The notes below the pieces were generated by a model. It worked only from the letters and a program-made list of their open reading frames with translations, was not told the DNA's origin and did no database searches. From Melastoma dodecandrum (taxonomy: Eukaryota > Streptophyta > Magnoliopsida > Myrtales > Melastomataceae): a DNA stretch of 64,000 bases. Positions 51,818 through 62,100 of this stretch are shown piece by piece. Position 1 is the first letter of the stretch; every line of letters begins with the position of its first letter. Location of the stretch: contig JARUPY010000385.1 of NCBI GenBank assembly GCA_029817715.1, positions 1,178,001 through 1,242,000 of the forward strand, in the 5' to 3' direction. The position numbers and the translations under genes were made by a program.

Positions 51818-52972
51818 TCATGCCGCGCCCCCGGCGAGCCCGCTCATCCGGTCCAGGGCGGCGTCCAGGGTGGCGTCGTCCTTGGCGAAGCACAGGCGCA
51901 CCAGACTCCGCACGGCGGCGTCGGGGTAGAAGGCGCTCACCGGGATCGCCGCCACGCCGTGGCGGGTGACGAGGGCCTCACAGAATTCCGCATCGTCGCC
52001 GTGGCCGAGCCCCGCGATATCGATGTTCAGGAACCACGTGGCCCCGGCGGGGAGCACCCGGAAGCCGCGGTCGCGCAGGCCGCCGGCCAGCCGGTCCCGG
52101 GAGCGGGCATAGCCGGCCCGCATGGCGTCGAACCAGTCCGGCGGCTTGGCGAGGCCATAGGCCACCGCCTCCTGAAGGTTCGGCGGCGTGGTGAAGGTCA
52201 GGAACTGGTGCGCCTTGGCGAGTCCCTGCATCAGCCGCGCATCGGCCATCACGAAGCCGACCTTCCAGCCGGTGAGCGAGAAGATCTTGCCCGCCGAGCC
52301 GATCTTCACAGTCCGCTCGCGCATGCCGGGGAGCGCTATGAGCGGGATGTGGCGCGCACCGTCGAAGACCACGTGCTCCCAGACCTCATCGCAGAGCGCG
52401 GTCACGTCATATCGGCAGCAGAAGCGGGCGAGCAGCGCGAGATCGTCCGGCCCGAACAGGGTGGCGCTGGGATTGAGCGGATTGTTCAGCACCACGACCT
52501 TGGTGCGGTCGCCGAAGGCCGCCGCCAGGGTGGCCTCGTCGAGGCGGAAGGCCGGCGGCGTCAGGGTCACGATCCGCGGCACGCCCCCGGCGCGCCGGAC
52601 CAGCGGCAGGTAGGCGTCGTAGAGGGGCGCGAACAGCACGACCTCATCGCCGGGCTCGATCAGGGCGAGCAGCGCGCCGGCCAGCGCCTCGGTGGCGCCG
52701 GAGGTTACCATCACCTCGGTCTCGGGATCGAGGGCGAGGCCCTGATGCGCCGCGTAATGCGCCGCCACCGCCGCGCGGAGCGCCGGGACTCCCATCATCG
52801 GTGGGTACTGGTTCCAGCCCTCCACCAGGGCCCGGGCGCCGTGCTGGCGGATGTCGGCGGGTCCGGGATCGTCGGGGAAACCCTGGCCGAGATTGATCGC
52901 GCCACGGGTCCGGGCGAGCCGCGACATCGTCTCGAACACCGTCGTGGGCAGTGCGGCGAAGACGGGATTCAT
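51818..52972 (-). CDS. PLP-dependent aminotransferase, class I/II (MetC/kynurenine-type)
   Basis: This is a 384-residue fold-type I enzyme. The start of the fold is INLGQGFPDDPGPADI, and GTSGATEALAGALLALI-like text (VTSGATEALAGALLAL) is the cofactor phosphate region. NNPLNPSATLFG, then DEVWEHVVFDG, carry the PLP-contacting Asn and Asp. The Schiff-base Lys is in KIGSAGKIFSLTGWKVGF, and the Arg that holds the substrate carboxylate is near RSLVRLCFAKDD. This set matches YbdL/methionine and kynurenine-oxoglutarate aminotransferases. The substrate specificity is not settled. Longer readings toward 53314 have no support. Confidence 0.92.
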   Translation of the reverse strand: MNPVFAALPTTVFETMSRLARTRGAINLGQGFPDDPGPADIRQHGARALVEGWNQYPPMMGVPALRAAVAAHYAAHQGLALDPETEVMVTSGATEALAGALLALIEPGDEVVLFAPLYDAYLPLVRRAGGVPRIVTLTPPAFRLDEATLAAAFGDRTKVVVLNNPLNPSATLFGPDDLALLARFCCRYDVTALCDEVWEHVVFDGARHIPLIALPGMRERTVKIGSAGKIFSLTGWKVGFVMADARLMQGLAKAHQFLTFTTPPNLQEAVAYGLAKPPDWFDAMRAGYARSRDRLAGGLRDRGFRVLPAGATWFLNIDIAGLGHGDDAEFCEALVTRHGVAAIPVSAFYPDAAVRSLVRLCFAKDDATLDAALDRMSGLAGGAA

Positions 52973-53397
52973 GCGGCGACGTAGCGGGCGGCGCCGGCCA
53001 TCGCGGGTCTCGGCAGGGGAGATCTCGGCATCGCCGGCCTGTAGCACGCGCCGCGAGCCATGACACGCGGGCCATAACAGGCGGGTCAAGATGCCGGATC
53101 GGCCCGCCCGCGCGCTTCCCTCCCCCGCAAAGGCTACGAGGTCCACACATCTCCGTTTTGCACCGCAGCGGGCGGCAGGCCGCGACGGGCCCCCTCGTTC
53201 GAACGGGACAGGGGACCCGCGCGCGGTCCTAAAGCCGCGTCGTCGAACCCGATCGACCGGCCCTAATCCCCGACCCGACCAGCGCGCCTGCATGCAATCA
53301 CAGGCTGCCAGCACGCGATCAGTCCGCCGAATGCGCCGTGGAATGTGCGCCGCCGCACAGACCTCCGCTCGACGGCATAGTCGTCGGCTGACGAATG
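52973..53397. other. Intergenic stretch without supported gene
   Basis: About 425 bases upstream of the candidate structured RNA hold no convincing ORF. Translations in all frames show low-complexity, Arg/Pro-rich text without ribosome sites. It contains the promoter of the aminotransferase gene on the minus strand. Confidence 0.4.
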
Positions 53398-53540
53398 TTG
53401 ACTTTCATCACTCGTATCGTAGGTTTTGCTCACGGTCGGAACGGCGCTCCTGCCGACGGGGCTTCGCCCCCTCGCTCCTTCGTCAGGGCGCCGCTCCGGT
53501 CCTCAGGAAGGACCACCGGCTTGCGGGCCGGTGGTCCTTT
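53398..53540 (+). ncRNA. Candidate structured RNA or leader with alternate hairpins
   Basis: A TTGACT box (53398-53403) is followed 16 bases later by TAGGTT (53420-53425), giving a plausible promoter. The transcript would fold into a long stem, CGGCGCTCCTG with CAGGGCGCCG (53442-53452 and 53484-53493, one T bulged), enclosing the tetraloop-like hairpin GGGGC-TTC-GCCCC (53458-53470). Next, CCGGTCCT (53496-53503) can pair with AGGACCACCGG, which alternatively forms the terminator stem downstream. Mutual exclusion of that kind is typical for attenuators or riboswitches, but a stand-alone small RNA of about 110 nt fits equally well. No known RNA family was recognised. Confidence 0.45.
53508..53540 (+). 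terminator. Strong intrinsic terminator-like hairpin
   Basis: AAGGACCACCGGC and GCCGGTGGTCCTTT are perfect inverse complements (13 bp) with a 6-base loop. The stem ends in TTT then CGTC, so it is a good hairpin with a short T run. It can terminate the RNA described above before the small downstream frame. Confidence 0.7.
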
Positions 53541-53590
53541 CGTCATGTCCGGAGCGGGCTGCTCCGATCGCCGGGCCGCCGGATGCGACG

Positions 53591-53773
53591 ATGCGGACGA
53601 TGCCACGCGAATTCCTCGGCTGTCTGCTTCTGGCCCTGCTGATCGGCGGCCTCGGCGTGGGCCCGCGGCGCGCCGTGGCGGTGACGCCGGTGGACGACGC
53701 CTTCCGCGCCGTGCTGCGGGCCTACGCGGCCCCGGCCCCGGCTCCGGCCGGCGGACCTCAGCAACACGACTGA
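53591..53773 (+). CDS. Possible short secreted peptide (60 residues)
   Basis: A short frame begins MRTMPREFLGCLLLALLIGGLG, a good signal peptide, with VGPRRAVAVTPVDD near the cleavage site, and ends in a Pro/Ala-rich tail. Third positions are GC-rich as in genes, but no clear ribosome site is visible and the sequence is not one I recognise. It lies directly after the terminator hairpin. Treat as possible. Confidence 0.35.
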   Translation: MRTMPREFLGCLLLALLIGGLGVGPRRAVAVTPVDDAFRAVLRAYAAPAPAPAGGPQQHD

Positions 53774-54086
53774 AACCTCGCCGCCCTAGTGACGGCGCAT
53801 TGGGCAGGCACCGATGCGCCGCGTCCAGGATCGGGCCCGCCCGGCGACGCCGCACGGCGAACATGTCGCCGCGGTAAGGAGCCGTTCGGGGCCCAGATAG
53901 CTTTATGGGCTTATGCTCCCGCACGCGGGATCCGGAGCCGCCGGCCCGAGCGGGAACGGCGGCTCCAGTACGGATCTTCCGGGGCGCAGCAGGATGCGGC
54001 GCCGCGGCGATCGGACCGGGGGCTTGGACAGCAAGGGATAGGGTGCCGACGGTCGCGCAGGTGACCGTCCTGTGCTCTAGTCAGTC
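53774..54086. other. Intergenic region upstream of the efflux operon
   Basis: This stretch of about 310 bases contains no supported gene and no repeat-family copy. It probably holds the promoter of the mdtA-mdtB-mdtC run. I could not identify a regulator gene or operator next to it. Confidence 0.4.
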
Positions 54087-55463
54087 ATGAACGAGAGTTC
54101 ACCGATCCGGACCGACACGGCCCGCGCCTACCAGCCCGGCGAGGCGCCCGTGCGCGATGTCCGGCGGCGGCGGTTCCGGCCGATCCGCTGGCTCGTGATC
54201 CTGGTGCTGCTCGCCGGCGCCGGGGCGATCGGCCATCGCTGGTACGAGGCCCGGACCGACAAGGGCGCCGAGCCCGCCACGGCCCACAAGGGCGGCGGCC
54301 GCGGCGGCCGGCACGGCGGCGGGGCCGACATGCCGCAGGCGGTGGGCATCGCCTCCGTCACGACCGGCGACATGCCGGTGGTGCTCCAGGGCCTCGGCAC
54401 CGTGACGCCGCTCGCCACCGTGACGGTGAAGTCGCAGATCAGCGGCTACCTGACTCAGGTGCAGTTCCGGGAAGGCCAGACCGTGAAGGCCGGCGACGAG
54501 CTCGCCCGGATCGATTCCCGGCCCTACGAGGCGTTGCTCGCCCAGTATCAGGGTCAGCTCGCCCGCGATCAGGCGCTCCTGCAGAACTCGAAGCTCGACC
54601 TGCAGCGCTACCAGACGCTGAACCGGCAGGATTCGATCTCGAAGCAGAACGTCGACACGCAGGCCGCCCTGGTGAAGCAGAACGAGGGTACGGTGGCGGC
54701 CGATCAGGCGCTGGTCGACCAGCAGAAGCTCAACATCGCCTACACGCACATCGTCTCGCCGGTGGACGGCCGGGTGGGCCTGCGCCAGGTCGACCAGGGC
54801 AACTACATCTCGGCCGCCTCGACGGCGATCGTGGTGGTGACCCAGCTCCACCCGATCTCGGTGGTGTTCACCCTGCCGGAGGATGACGTCTCGCGGGTGA
54901 TGCGGCAGGTGCGGGCGGGCGCGAAGCTCACTGTCCGGGCCTACGACCGCGGCGATGCCCACGAGATCGCCACCGGCCGGCTCGACACGGTCGACAACCA
55001 GATCGACACGACCACCGGCACGGTGAAGCTGCGCGCCCTGTTCGACAACGCCGACGAGGAGTTGTTTCCGAACCAGTTCGTCAACGCCAAGCTGACGGTC
55101 GACACGGTGCGGAACGCCACGCTGGTGCCGAACGCCGCCCTGCTCCAGGGCACGCCCGGCACCTACGTCTACCTGCTGGACGGGGACAACAAGGTCACGG
55201 TCCGGCCAATCAAGACCGGCGAGACCGACGGGACCACCACCGTGGTGGCCTCCGGCCTGAACCCGGGCGACCGCGTCGTCACGGACGGCACCGATCGGCT
55301 GAAGGACGGCGCGCCGGTGCGGATCACCGAGGGCGCGCAGGCGGCGGCCGGCGACGGCAAGGAAGATGTGAAGGCCGCCGAGGCGAAGCCGGCCGAGGCC
55401 GCGACGGATTCGCAAGGGACAGCGGAGGGCGGTCGTCGGCACCGGCGCCGTCAGGCGCAGTGA
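54087..55463 (+). CDS. mdtA: RND efflux periplasmic adaptor subunit (MdtA type)
   Basis: This is a 458-residue membrane-fusion protein. A cytoplasmic stretch precedes one membrane span (about 32-49, IRWLVILVLLAGAGAIGHR). A Gly/His-rich linker (KGGGRGGRHGGGAD) leads into the lipoyl/hairpin region with TVKSQISGYLTQVQFREGQTVKAGDELARIDSRPYEA and IVSPVDGRVGLRQVDQGNYI. The barrel part includes TTTGTVKLRALFDN, ALLQGTPGTYVYLL and VASGLNPGDRVVTDGTDRLKDGAPV. The tail is Lys/Ala/Glu-rich and ends in RRHRRRQAQ. It bridges the inner-membrane RND pumps encoded next to it and the outer-membrane factor at 62.7 kb. Closest to MdtA. Confidence 0.94.
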   Translation: MNESSPIRTDTARAYQPGEAPVRDVRRRRFRPIRWLVILVLLAGAGAIGHRWYEARTDKGAEPATAHKGGGRGGRHGGGADMPQAVGIASVTTGDMPVVLQGLGTVTPLATVTVKSQISGYLTQVQFREGQTVKAGDELARIDSRPYEALLAQYQGQLARDQALLQNSKLDLQRYQTLNRQDSISKQNVDTQAALVKQNEGTVAADQALVDQQKLNIAYTHIVSPVDGRVGLRQVDQGNYISAASTAIVVVTQLHPISVVFTLPEDDVSRVMRQVRAGAKLTVRAYDRGDAHEIATGRLDTVDNQIDTTTGTVKLRALFDNADEELFPNQFVNAKLTVDTVRNATLVPNAALLQGTPGTYVYLLDGDNKVTVRPIKTGETDGTTTVVASGLNPGDRVVTDGTDRLKDGAPVRITEGAQAAAGDGKEDVKAAEAKPAEAATDSQGTAEGGRRHRRRQAQ

Positions 55464-55574
55464 GTTCGATTTCGGCGCGCGGCTTCCGCAGCCTTCCCGC
55501 GCCTCAGGGTCTCGCGTTGGAGAAGTCGTACACTGCCCCTGTCCCGGGCGCATGCAGCGCCAGCGGAATGCGAC

Positions 55575-55656
55575 CCGGGATCCAGCACGCAACGTCGCGA
55601 AGCGTCCTGTCGATCAACCTGTGCCGCTGACGCGGCGCTTCCTGTGCTGGATCCCG
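55575..55656. repeat. Inverted repeat in the mdtA-mdtB gap (family R6)
   Basis: CCGGGATCCAGCA (55575-55587) and TGCTGGATCCCGG (55644-55656) are perfect inverse complements of 13 bases with a 56-base centre. This is a single copy in this window. It lies in the 330-base gap between mdtA and mdtB, which has no other feature I can support. Confidence 0.65.
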
Positions 55657-55793
55657 GATCAGGTTCCGCTGACGCTCCACCTGTCCGGGAAAAGGGTGCG
55701 CGACCTGTGCCCGTTGCGCCGCTGCCTGCCCGCTGCTGACACGAGAAGCGTCTCTCGGGGCCGCCCAACTCGCAGAGGGAATGGGTCGCGCCC

Positions 55794-58700
55794 ATGAACC
55801 CGTCCCGCCTCTTCATCCTGCGCCCGGTCGCCACGACGCTGCTGATGCTGGCGATCCTGATCGTCGGCGGCGTGTCGTATCTGAACCTGCCGGTCTCGGC
55901 GCTGCCGGCCGTCGATTATCCAACGATCCAGATCCAGACCTTCTATCCCGGCGCCAGCCCCGAGGTGATGACCTCCTCGGTGACCGCGCCGCTGGAGCGG
56001 CAGTTCGGCCAGCTCGCCAACCTCAACCAGATGACCTCGCAATCCTCCGCGGGGGCCTCGGTCATCACCCTGCAGTTCAGCCTGGACCTGTCGCTGGACA
56101 TCGCCGAGCAGCAGGTCCAGGCGGCGATCAACGCCGCCGGTAATTTGCTCCCTTCGGACCTGCCGGCGCCGCCGATCTACGCCAAGGTCAACCCGGCCGA
56201 CGCGCCGGTCCTGACGCTGGCGCTCACCTCCAAGACGCTGCCACTGACCCAAGTGCGGGACCTCGCCGAGTCGCGCCTGGCCCAGAAGATCAGCCAGGTG
56301 GCGGGCGTCGGACTGGTCAGCATCTCGGGCGGCCAGCGGCCCTCCGTGCGGGTGCGGTTCAACGCGCGGGCGCTCGCCGCCTACGGGCTCAACATCGACG
56401 ACCTGCGCACCACCATCACCAACCTCAACGTCAACACGCCGAAGGGCACGATCGACGGGCCGAAGCAGTCCTACGCGATCAACGCCAACGACCAGATCCG
56501 CGACCCGAAGGCCTACAATGCGGCGATCATCGCCTACCGCAACGGCGCCCCGGTGATGCTCTCGGAGGTGGCCGACGTGGTCGAAGGGCCGGAGAACACC
56601 AAGCTCGGCGCCTGGGCCGACACGACGCCGGCGGTGATCCTCAACATCCAGCGCCAGCCCGGCGCCAACGTCATCGCCACCGTCGACAAGATCAAATCCC
56701 TGCTGCCGCAGCTCCAGGCGAGCCTGCCGGCCGCCGTGGCGGTGGCGCCGCTCACCGACCGGACCACCACGATCCGCGCCTCGGTGGAGGACGTGCAGTT
56801 CGAGCTCGGCCTCGCCATCGCGCTGGTCGTGCTGGTGATCTTCCTGTTCCTGCGCAGCCTGTCGGCGACCCTGATCCCGAGCCTGTCGGTGCCCCTGTCG
56901 CTGGTCGGCGCCCTGTCGGTGATGGACCTCTACGGCTTCTCCCTCGACAACCTGTCGCTGATGGCGCTCACCATCGCCACCGGCTTCGTGGTCGACGACG
57001 CCATCGTGGTGATCGAGAACATCGCCCGCCACGTCGAGGCCGGCGACTCGCCCCTGGAGGCGGCGCTCAAGGGTTCCCGCGAGATCGGCTTCACCATCAT
57101 CTCGCTCACCGTCTCGCTGATCGCCGTGCTGATCCCGCTGCTGTTCATGGGCGATGTCGTCGGCCGGCTGTTCCACGAATTCGCCATCACGCTGGCCGCC
57201 ACCATCGTGATCTCGGCGGTGGTCTCGCTGACCCTGGTGCCGATGCTCTGCGCCCGGCTCCTGAAGCACGTGCCCGAGGCCGAGCCCCGCCACCGCCGGG
57301 AGGGCGCGATCGCCCGCCTCGGCCGCCGCGCCATCGACGGCACGATCGAGGCCTACGGCCGGGCGCTGCGGGTCGTCCTCAACCACCAGGGCCTGACGCT
57401 GCTGGTGGCGCTGGGGACGCTCGGGCTCACCGTCTACCTGTTCATGGTCATCCCCAAGGGGTTCTTCCCGGTGCAGGACACCGGCGTGATCCAGGGGATC
57501 ACGCAGGCCGACCAATCCGTGTCCTACGGGGCCATGGCCGAGCGCCAGCAGCGGATGGCCGAGATCGTCCTGAAGGACCCGGACGTGGTGAGCCTGTCGT
57601 CGTTCATCGGGGTCGACGGCCAGAACGTCACGCTCAATTCCGGCCGGATGCTGATCAACCTGAAGCCCCGGGACGAGCGCACGGCCTCCGCCAGCGCGAT
57701 CATCCGGCGGATCTCGGCGGCGGCGGCGGGCGAGCCCGGCATGAAGCTCTACATGCAGCCGGTCCAGGATCTGACCATCGACACCGCGGTCTCGGCGACC
57801 CAGTACCAGGTCATCCTGGAGAGCCCGAACATCGACGATTTCGAGACCTGGGTGCCGCGCTTCACCGAGGCCCTGGCGCAATCGCCCGTGGTGATGGACG
57901 TGGCGAGCGACCACCAGGGCCAGGGGCTCGCCGCCTACGTGACCATCGACCGGCCGACCGCCGGCCGCTACGGCATCACCCCGGCCACCATCGACAACGC
58001 CCTCTACGACGCCTTCGGCCAGCGGATCATCTCGACGATCTTCACCCAGTCCAACCAGTACCGGGTGATCCTGGAGGCCGATCCGGCCCTGCACACGACG
58101 CTGCAGAGCCTCAACACGATCTACCTGCCCTCCTCCACGGCGACCAACGGGCAGGTGCCGCTCTCGGCCGTGGCGCGGATCAGCGAGCGGCGGGCGCCGC
58201 TGCTGATCTCCCATCTCGGCCAGTTCCCGGCCACCACCGTGTCGTTCAACCTCGCGCCCGGCGCGGCCCTGGGACAGGCGGTGGAGGCGATCGACCAGGC
58301 CAAGGCGGCGATCGGCCTGCCGCCCTCGTTCCGGGTGGTGCCGCAGGGCTCGGTCTTCGCCTTCCAGGCGGCGCTCAGCAACGAGCTGTTCCTCGTGCTC
58401 GCCGCGATCGTCACGGTCTACATCGTGCTGGGCGTGCTCTACGAGAGCTTCATCCACCCCATCACGATCCTCTCGACCCTGCCCTCGGCGGGGATCGGGG
58501 CGCTGCTCGGCCTGATGCTGTTCGGACTGTCGCTCGACATCATCGCGGTGATCGGCATCGTGCTCTTGATCGGCATCGTGAAGAAGAACGCCATCATGAT
58601 GATCGACTTCGCGCTCCAGGCGGAGCGCGAGGACGGGCTCGACCCCCGGGAGGCGATCTTCCAGGCCTGCCTGCTGCGCTTCCGGCCGATCCTGATGACG

Positions 58701-58919
58701 ACGCTGGCGGCGCTCTTCGCCGCGGTGCCGCTGATCCTGGGTACGGGGGTGGGCTCGGAGCTGCGCCAGCCGCTCGGCATCTGCATCGCGGGCGGCCTGA
58801 TCGTCAGCCAGGTGCTGACGCTGTTCACGACGCCGGTGATCTATCTGGCGTTCGACCGGCTGGAGCGGCGGATCGCCGGGCGGCGCCCGTCGATCGAAGG
58901 CGGCGAGGTGTTGCCGTGA
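55794..58919 (+). CDS. mdtB: RND efflux pump inner-membrane subunit (MdtB type)
   Basis: This is a 1041-residue proton-driven transporter subunit. After the N-terminal span ([24 protein letters not shown]) the porter domain follows, then TM2-6, with the proton-relay Asp pair in TM4 within [16 protein letters not shown]5-6 read as in RND pumps ([18 protein letters not shown] then [24 protein letters not shown]). The second half repeats the layout, with [37 protein letters not shown] and [24 protein letters not shown]. The length matches normal RND subunits, without the insert found in its neighbour. It works with MdtC-type protein as heterotrimer. Confidence 0.95.
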   Translation: MNPSRLFILRPVATTLLMLAILIVGGVSYLNLPVSALPAVDYPTIQIQTFYPGASPEVMTSSVTAPLERQFGQLANLNQMTSQSSAGASVITLQFSLDLSLDIAEQQVQAAINAAGNLLPSDLPAPPIYAKVNPADAPVLTLALTSKTLPLTQVRDLAESRLAQKISQVAGVGLVSISGGQRPSVRVRFNARALAAYGLNIDDLRTTITNLNVNTPKGTIDGPKQSYAINANDQIRDPKAYNAAIIAYRNGAPVMLSEVADVVEGPENTKLGAWADTTPAVILNIQRQPGANVIATVDKIKSLLPQLQASLPAAVAVAPLTDRTTTIRASVEDVQFELGLAIALVVLVIFLFLRSLSATLIPSLSVPLSLVGALSVMDLYGFSLDNLSLMALTIATGFVVDDAIVVIENIARHVEAGDSPLEAALKGSREIGFTIISLTVSLIAVLIPLLFMGDVVGRLFHEFAITLAATIVISAVVSLTLVPMLCARLLKHVPEAEPRHRREGAIARLGRRAIDGTIEAYGRALRVVLNHQGLTLLVALGTLGLTVYLFMVIPKGFFPVQDTGVIQGITQADQSVSYGAMAERQQRMAEIVLKDPDVVSLSSFIGVDGQNVTLNSGRMLINLKPRDERTASASAIIRRISAAAAGEPGMKLYMQPVQDLTIDTAVSATQYQVILESPNIDDFETWVPRFTEALAQSPVVMDVASDHQGQGLAAYVTIDRPTAGRYGITPATIDNALYDAFGQRIISTIFTQSNQYRVILEADPALHTTLQSLNTIYLPSSTATNGQVPLSAVARISERRAPLLISHLGQFPATTVSFNLAPGAALGQAVEAIDQAKAAIGLPPSFRVVPQGSVFAFQAALSNELFLVLAAIVTVYIVLGVLYESFIHPITILSTLPSAGIGALLGLMLFGLSLDIIAVIGIVLLIGIVKKNAIMMIDFALQAEREDGLDPREAIFQACLLRFRPILMTTLAALFAAVPLILGTGVGSELRQPLGICIAGGLIVSQVLTLFTTPVIYLAFDRLERRIAGRRPSIEGGEVLP

Positions 58920-59006
58920 TGACGCGGGACGAGACCGCCTCACCCCCTTCCCCCCCTGCGGGGGAGGGTGGCCAAACAACGTCTCTCACAAAGCGCAACG
59001 CGCTCT

Positions 59007-59113
59007 CCTCCCCCTTGTGGGGAGGAGTTGGAGGTGGGGGTGGTGCAGAAGGCACCGGACCGCTCGATCCTGCACCACCCCCACCCCTGACCCCTCCCCA
59101 CAAGGGGGAGGGG
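59007..59113. repeat. Long inverted repeat between mdtB and mdtC (family R4)
   Basis: The arm CCTCCCCCTTGTGGGGAGG (59007-59025) and its continuation GTGGGGGTGGTGCAG (59034-59048) are mirrored as CTGCACCACCCCCAC (59070-59084) and CCTCCCCACAAGGGGGAGG (around 59092-59110). The result is a long near-perfect hairpin of about 107 bases inside the efflux operon, where it could affect the relative output of the two pump genes. Confidence 0.8.
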
Positions 59114-59172
59114 AAAATGCGCCGTGCAGCGAATGCACGCAGCCGCTGTCCAACACACGGGAGCCCCCACCC

Positions 59173-62100
59173 GTGAACATCTCCGAGCCGTTCATCCGGC
59201 GGCCGGTGGCGACCACGCTGCTCACGATCGGCGTGCTGCTCGCCGGGCTGTTCGCCTTCCTGAAGCTGCCGGTGGCGCCGCTGCCGCAGGTCGACTTCCC
59301 CGTGATCCTCGTCCAGGCCCAGATGGCCGGTGCCTCCCCCGACACCATGGCCACCACCGTGGCGGCGCCCCTCGAACGGCGGCTCGGCGCCATCGCGGAC
59401 GTCAACGAGATGACGTCCACCAACGCCCTCGGCTCCACCCGGATCGTGCTGCTGTTCGGCCTCAACCGCGACATCGACGGCGCCGCCCGCGACGTCCAGG
59501 CCGCCATCAACGCGGCCCGGGCCGACCTGCCGACGGCCCTCCGGCAGAACCCGACCTACCGGAAGTTCAACCCCGCCGACACGCCGATCATCATCCTCGG
59601 CATGACCTCGGACACGCTGACCCGCGGCCAGGTCTACGATTCCGCCGCCACCGTGGTGCAGCAGAAGCTGTCGCAGCTGCCCGGCGTCGGCAACGTCGAT
59701 ATCGGCGGCTCGTCCCTGCCGGCGGTGCGGGTCGAGCTCGATCCCACCGCCCTGTTCAACTACGGCATCGGCCTCGAAGGCATCCGGGCGGCCTTGGCCT
59801 CCGCCAACGCCAATTCCCCGAAGGGCGAGATCGACGCCGGGGGCCGCCGCTACCAGCTCTACGCCAACGACCAGGGCAACAAGGCCGCCGATTACCGCGA
59901 CATCATCGTGGCCTACCGCAACGGCGCCGCCGTGAAGCTCACCGATGTCGGCCAAGTGCTCGACGGCGTCGAGGACAAGCGCAACCTCGGCATCGTCAAC
60001 GGCAAGTCCGGGGTGCTGCTGTTCGTCTACAAGCAGCCCGGCGCCAACGTGGTCGAGACCATCAAGGCCGTGAAGGAGGCCCTGCCGCAGATCACCGCGG
60101 CGCTCCCCGGCGGCATCGACATCAAGCTCACCGGCGACCGCAGCGCCACGATCCGCGCCTCGCTCTCGGCCACCGAGGAGACGCTGCTGGTGGCGGTCGG
60201 CCTCGTGATCCTCGTGGTGTTCGCCTTCCTGCGCTCCTGGCGGGCCACGCTGATCCCGGCGGTCGCCGTGCCGATCTCGATCATCGGCACCTTCTCGGCG
60301 ATGTACCTGCTCGGCTACTCGCTCAACATCCTGTCGCTCACCGCGTTGATCATCGGCACCGGCTTCGTGGTCGACGACGCCATCGTGGTGCTGGAGAACG
60401 TCCAGCGGCACATCGAGGAGGGCAAGCCCCGGCTCCAGGCGGCCCTGATCGGCGCCCGGGAGGTCGGCTTCACGGTGATCTCGATGAGCCTGTCGCTCAT
60501 CGCGGTGTTCCTGCCGATCCTGCTGATGGGCGGCCTCGTCGGCCGCATCTTCCAGGAATTCTCGGTGACCCTGTCGCTGTCGATCCTGATTTCTCTGGTT
60601 CTCTCGCTCACGACCACGCCGATGATGTGCGCCCGGCTGCTCCGGGCCGAAGGGCACGGCCCCAACGGCGAGCCGCCCGCGGGCCGCCGGCCGAACCTTC
60701 TGATCCGGATGCTGGAGGGCGGCTTCTCCCGGCTGCTCGACGCCTATGCGCGGACGCTCACGATTGCGCTCGCCCATCCGCGCCTCGTGCTGCTGAGCCT
60801 GCTCGCCACGGTCGGGCTCAACGTCTACCTCTACATCATCGTCCCGAAGGGCTTCTTCCCCGAGCAGGATACCGGACAGATGATGGGCGGCGTCCAGGCC
60901 GACCAGCGCATCTCGTTCCAGTCGATGGAGAAGAAGCTCAAGCAGGCGGCCGCGATCGTCGGCGCCGATCCGGCGGTGGAGAGCGTCGTCGGCTTCACGG
61001 GTGGGCGGGGCACCAACTCGGCCAACGTGTTCGTCGGCCTGAAGCCCCTCAACGAGCGGGCGCCGATCTCGGAGGTGATGACGCGGCTGCGGCCGAAGCT
61101 CGCCCAGGTCGCGGGCGCCCGCCTCTACGTCTTCCCCCGGCAGGACCTGCAGATGGGCGGCCGCCAGAGCTTCGCCCAGTACCAGTACACCCTCCAGGGC
61201 GACACCCCCGAGGAGCTGTTCGCCGCCGCCCCGAAGCTGGTGGCGGCCCTCCAGAAGGACCCGACCTTCGCGGATGTGACCTCCGACCAGCAGGAGGGCG
61301 GGCTGGAGAGCCGGGTGGTGATCGACCGCAACACCGCCTTCCGCTACGGCATCACCCCGAACAAGATCGACAACACCCTCTACGACGCCTTCGGGCAGCG
61401 GCAGGTCTCGACCATCTACAACCCGCTGAACCAGTACCACGTCGTGATGGAGATCGCCCCGCGCTACCTGGAGACGCCGGAGACGCTCAAGCAGATCTAC
61501 GTCTCGACCTCCGGCGGCAACGCGGCGGGCTCGGCCACCACCAACGCGGTGGCCGGTACCGTGGCGGCGGCGGGCGGCGTCAACACCAACGCGGCGACCG
61601 GCACCAGCAGCCCGGGCAGCGGCAGCGCGTCGTCGGCCGCGAGCGCGACGGCCGCCACCGGCTCGGGAGCCGTCGGGAGCAATTCGGGGAGCCCGGGCGC
61701 CGCCGCGGCGGCCGCCTCCGCCAGCACGGCCGACACCGCCTCGAACGCCGCCGCCATCGCGTCCGATTCGGCCCGCAACGCCTCGTCCAACGCCATCGCG
61801 GCCTCGAAGGGCGGCGCGTCGTCGAGCGCCCCGGTCTCGGCCGCCAAGGAGACCATGATCCCGCTCTCGGCCTTCGCGCGGATCGAGCCGGGCAACGCCC
61901 CCACGCAGGTCAGCCACCAGGGTCTGTTCGTGGCGACCACGATCTCGTTCAACCTCGCCCCGGGCAAGAGCCTGTCGGACGCCACCGACGCCATCGACCG
62001 GGCGATGGCCAACCTGCACCTGCCGGCCACGATCCACGGCGAGTATGCGGGCGCCGCCAAGAACTACGTCGCCTCGGCCTCGCGCCAGCCGTTGCTGATC

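Noticed and set aside
53431..53540. Signal recognition particle RNA or 6S RNA
   Set aside because: The GGTCC...GGAAGG text superficially resembles the SRP tetraloop region, but the conserved loop and asymmetric bulge are missing, and 6S-type open bubble structure is not seen.
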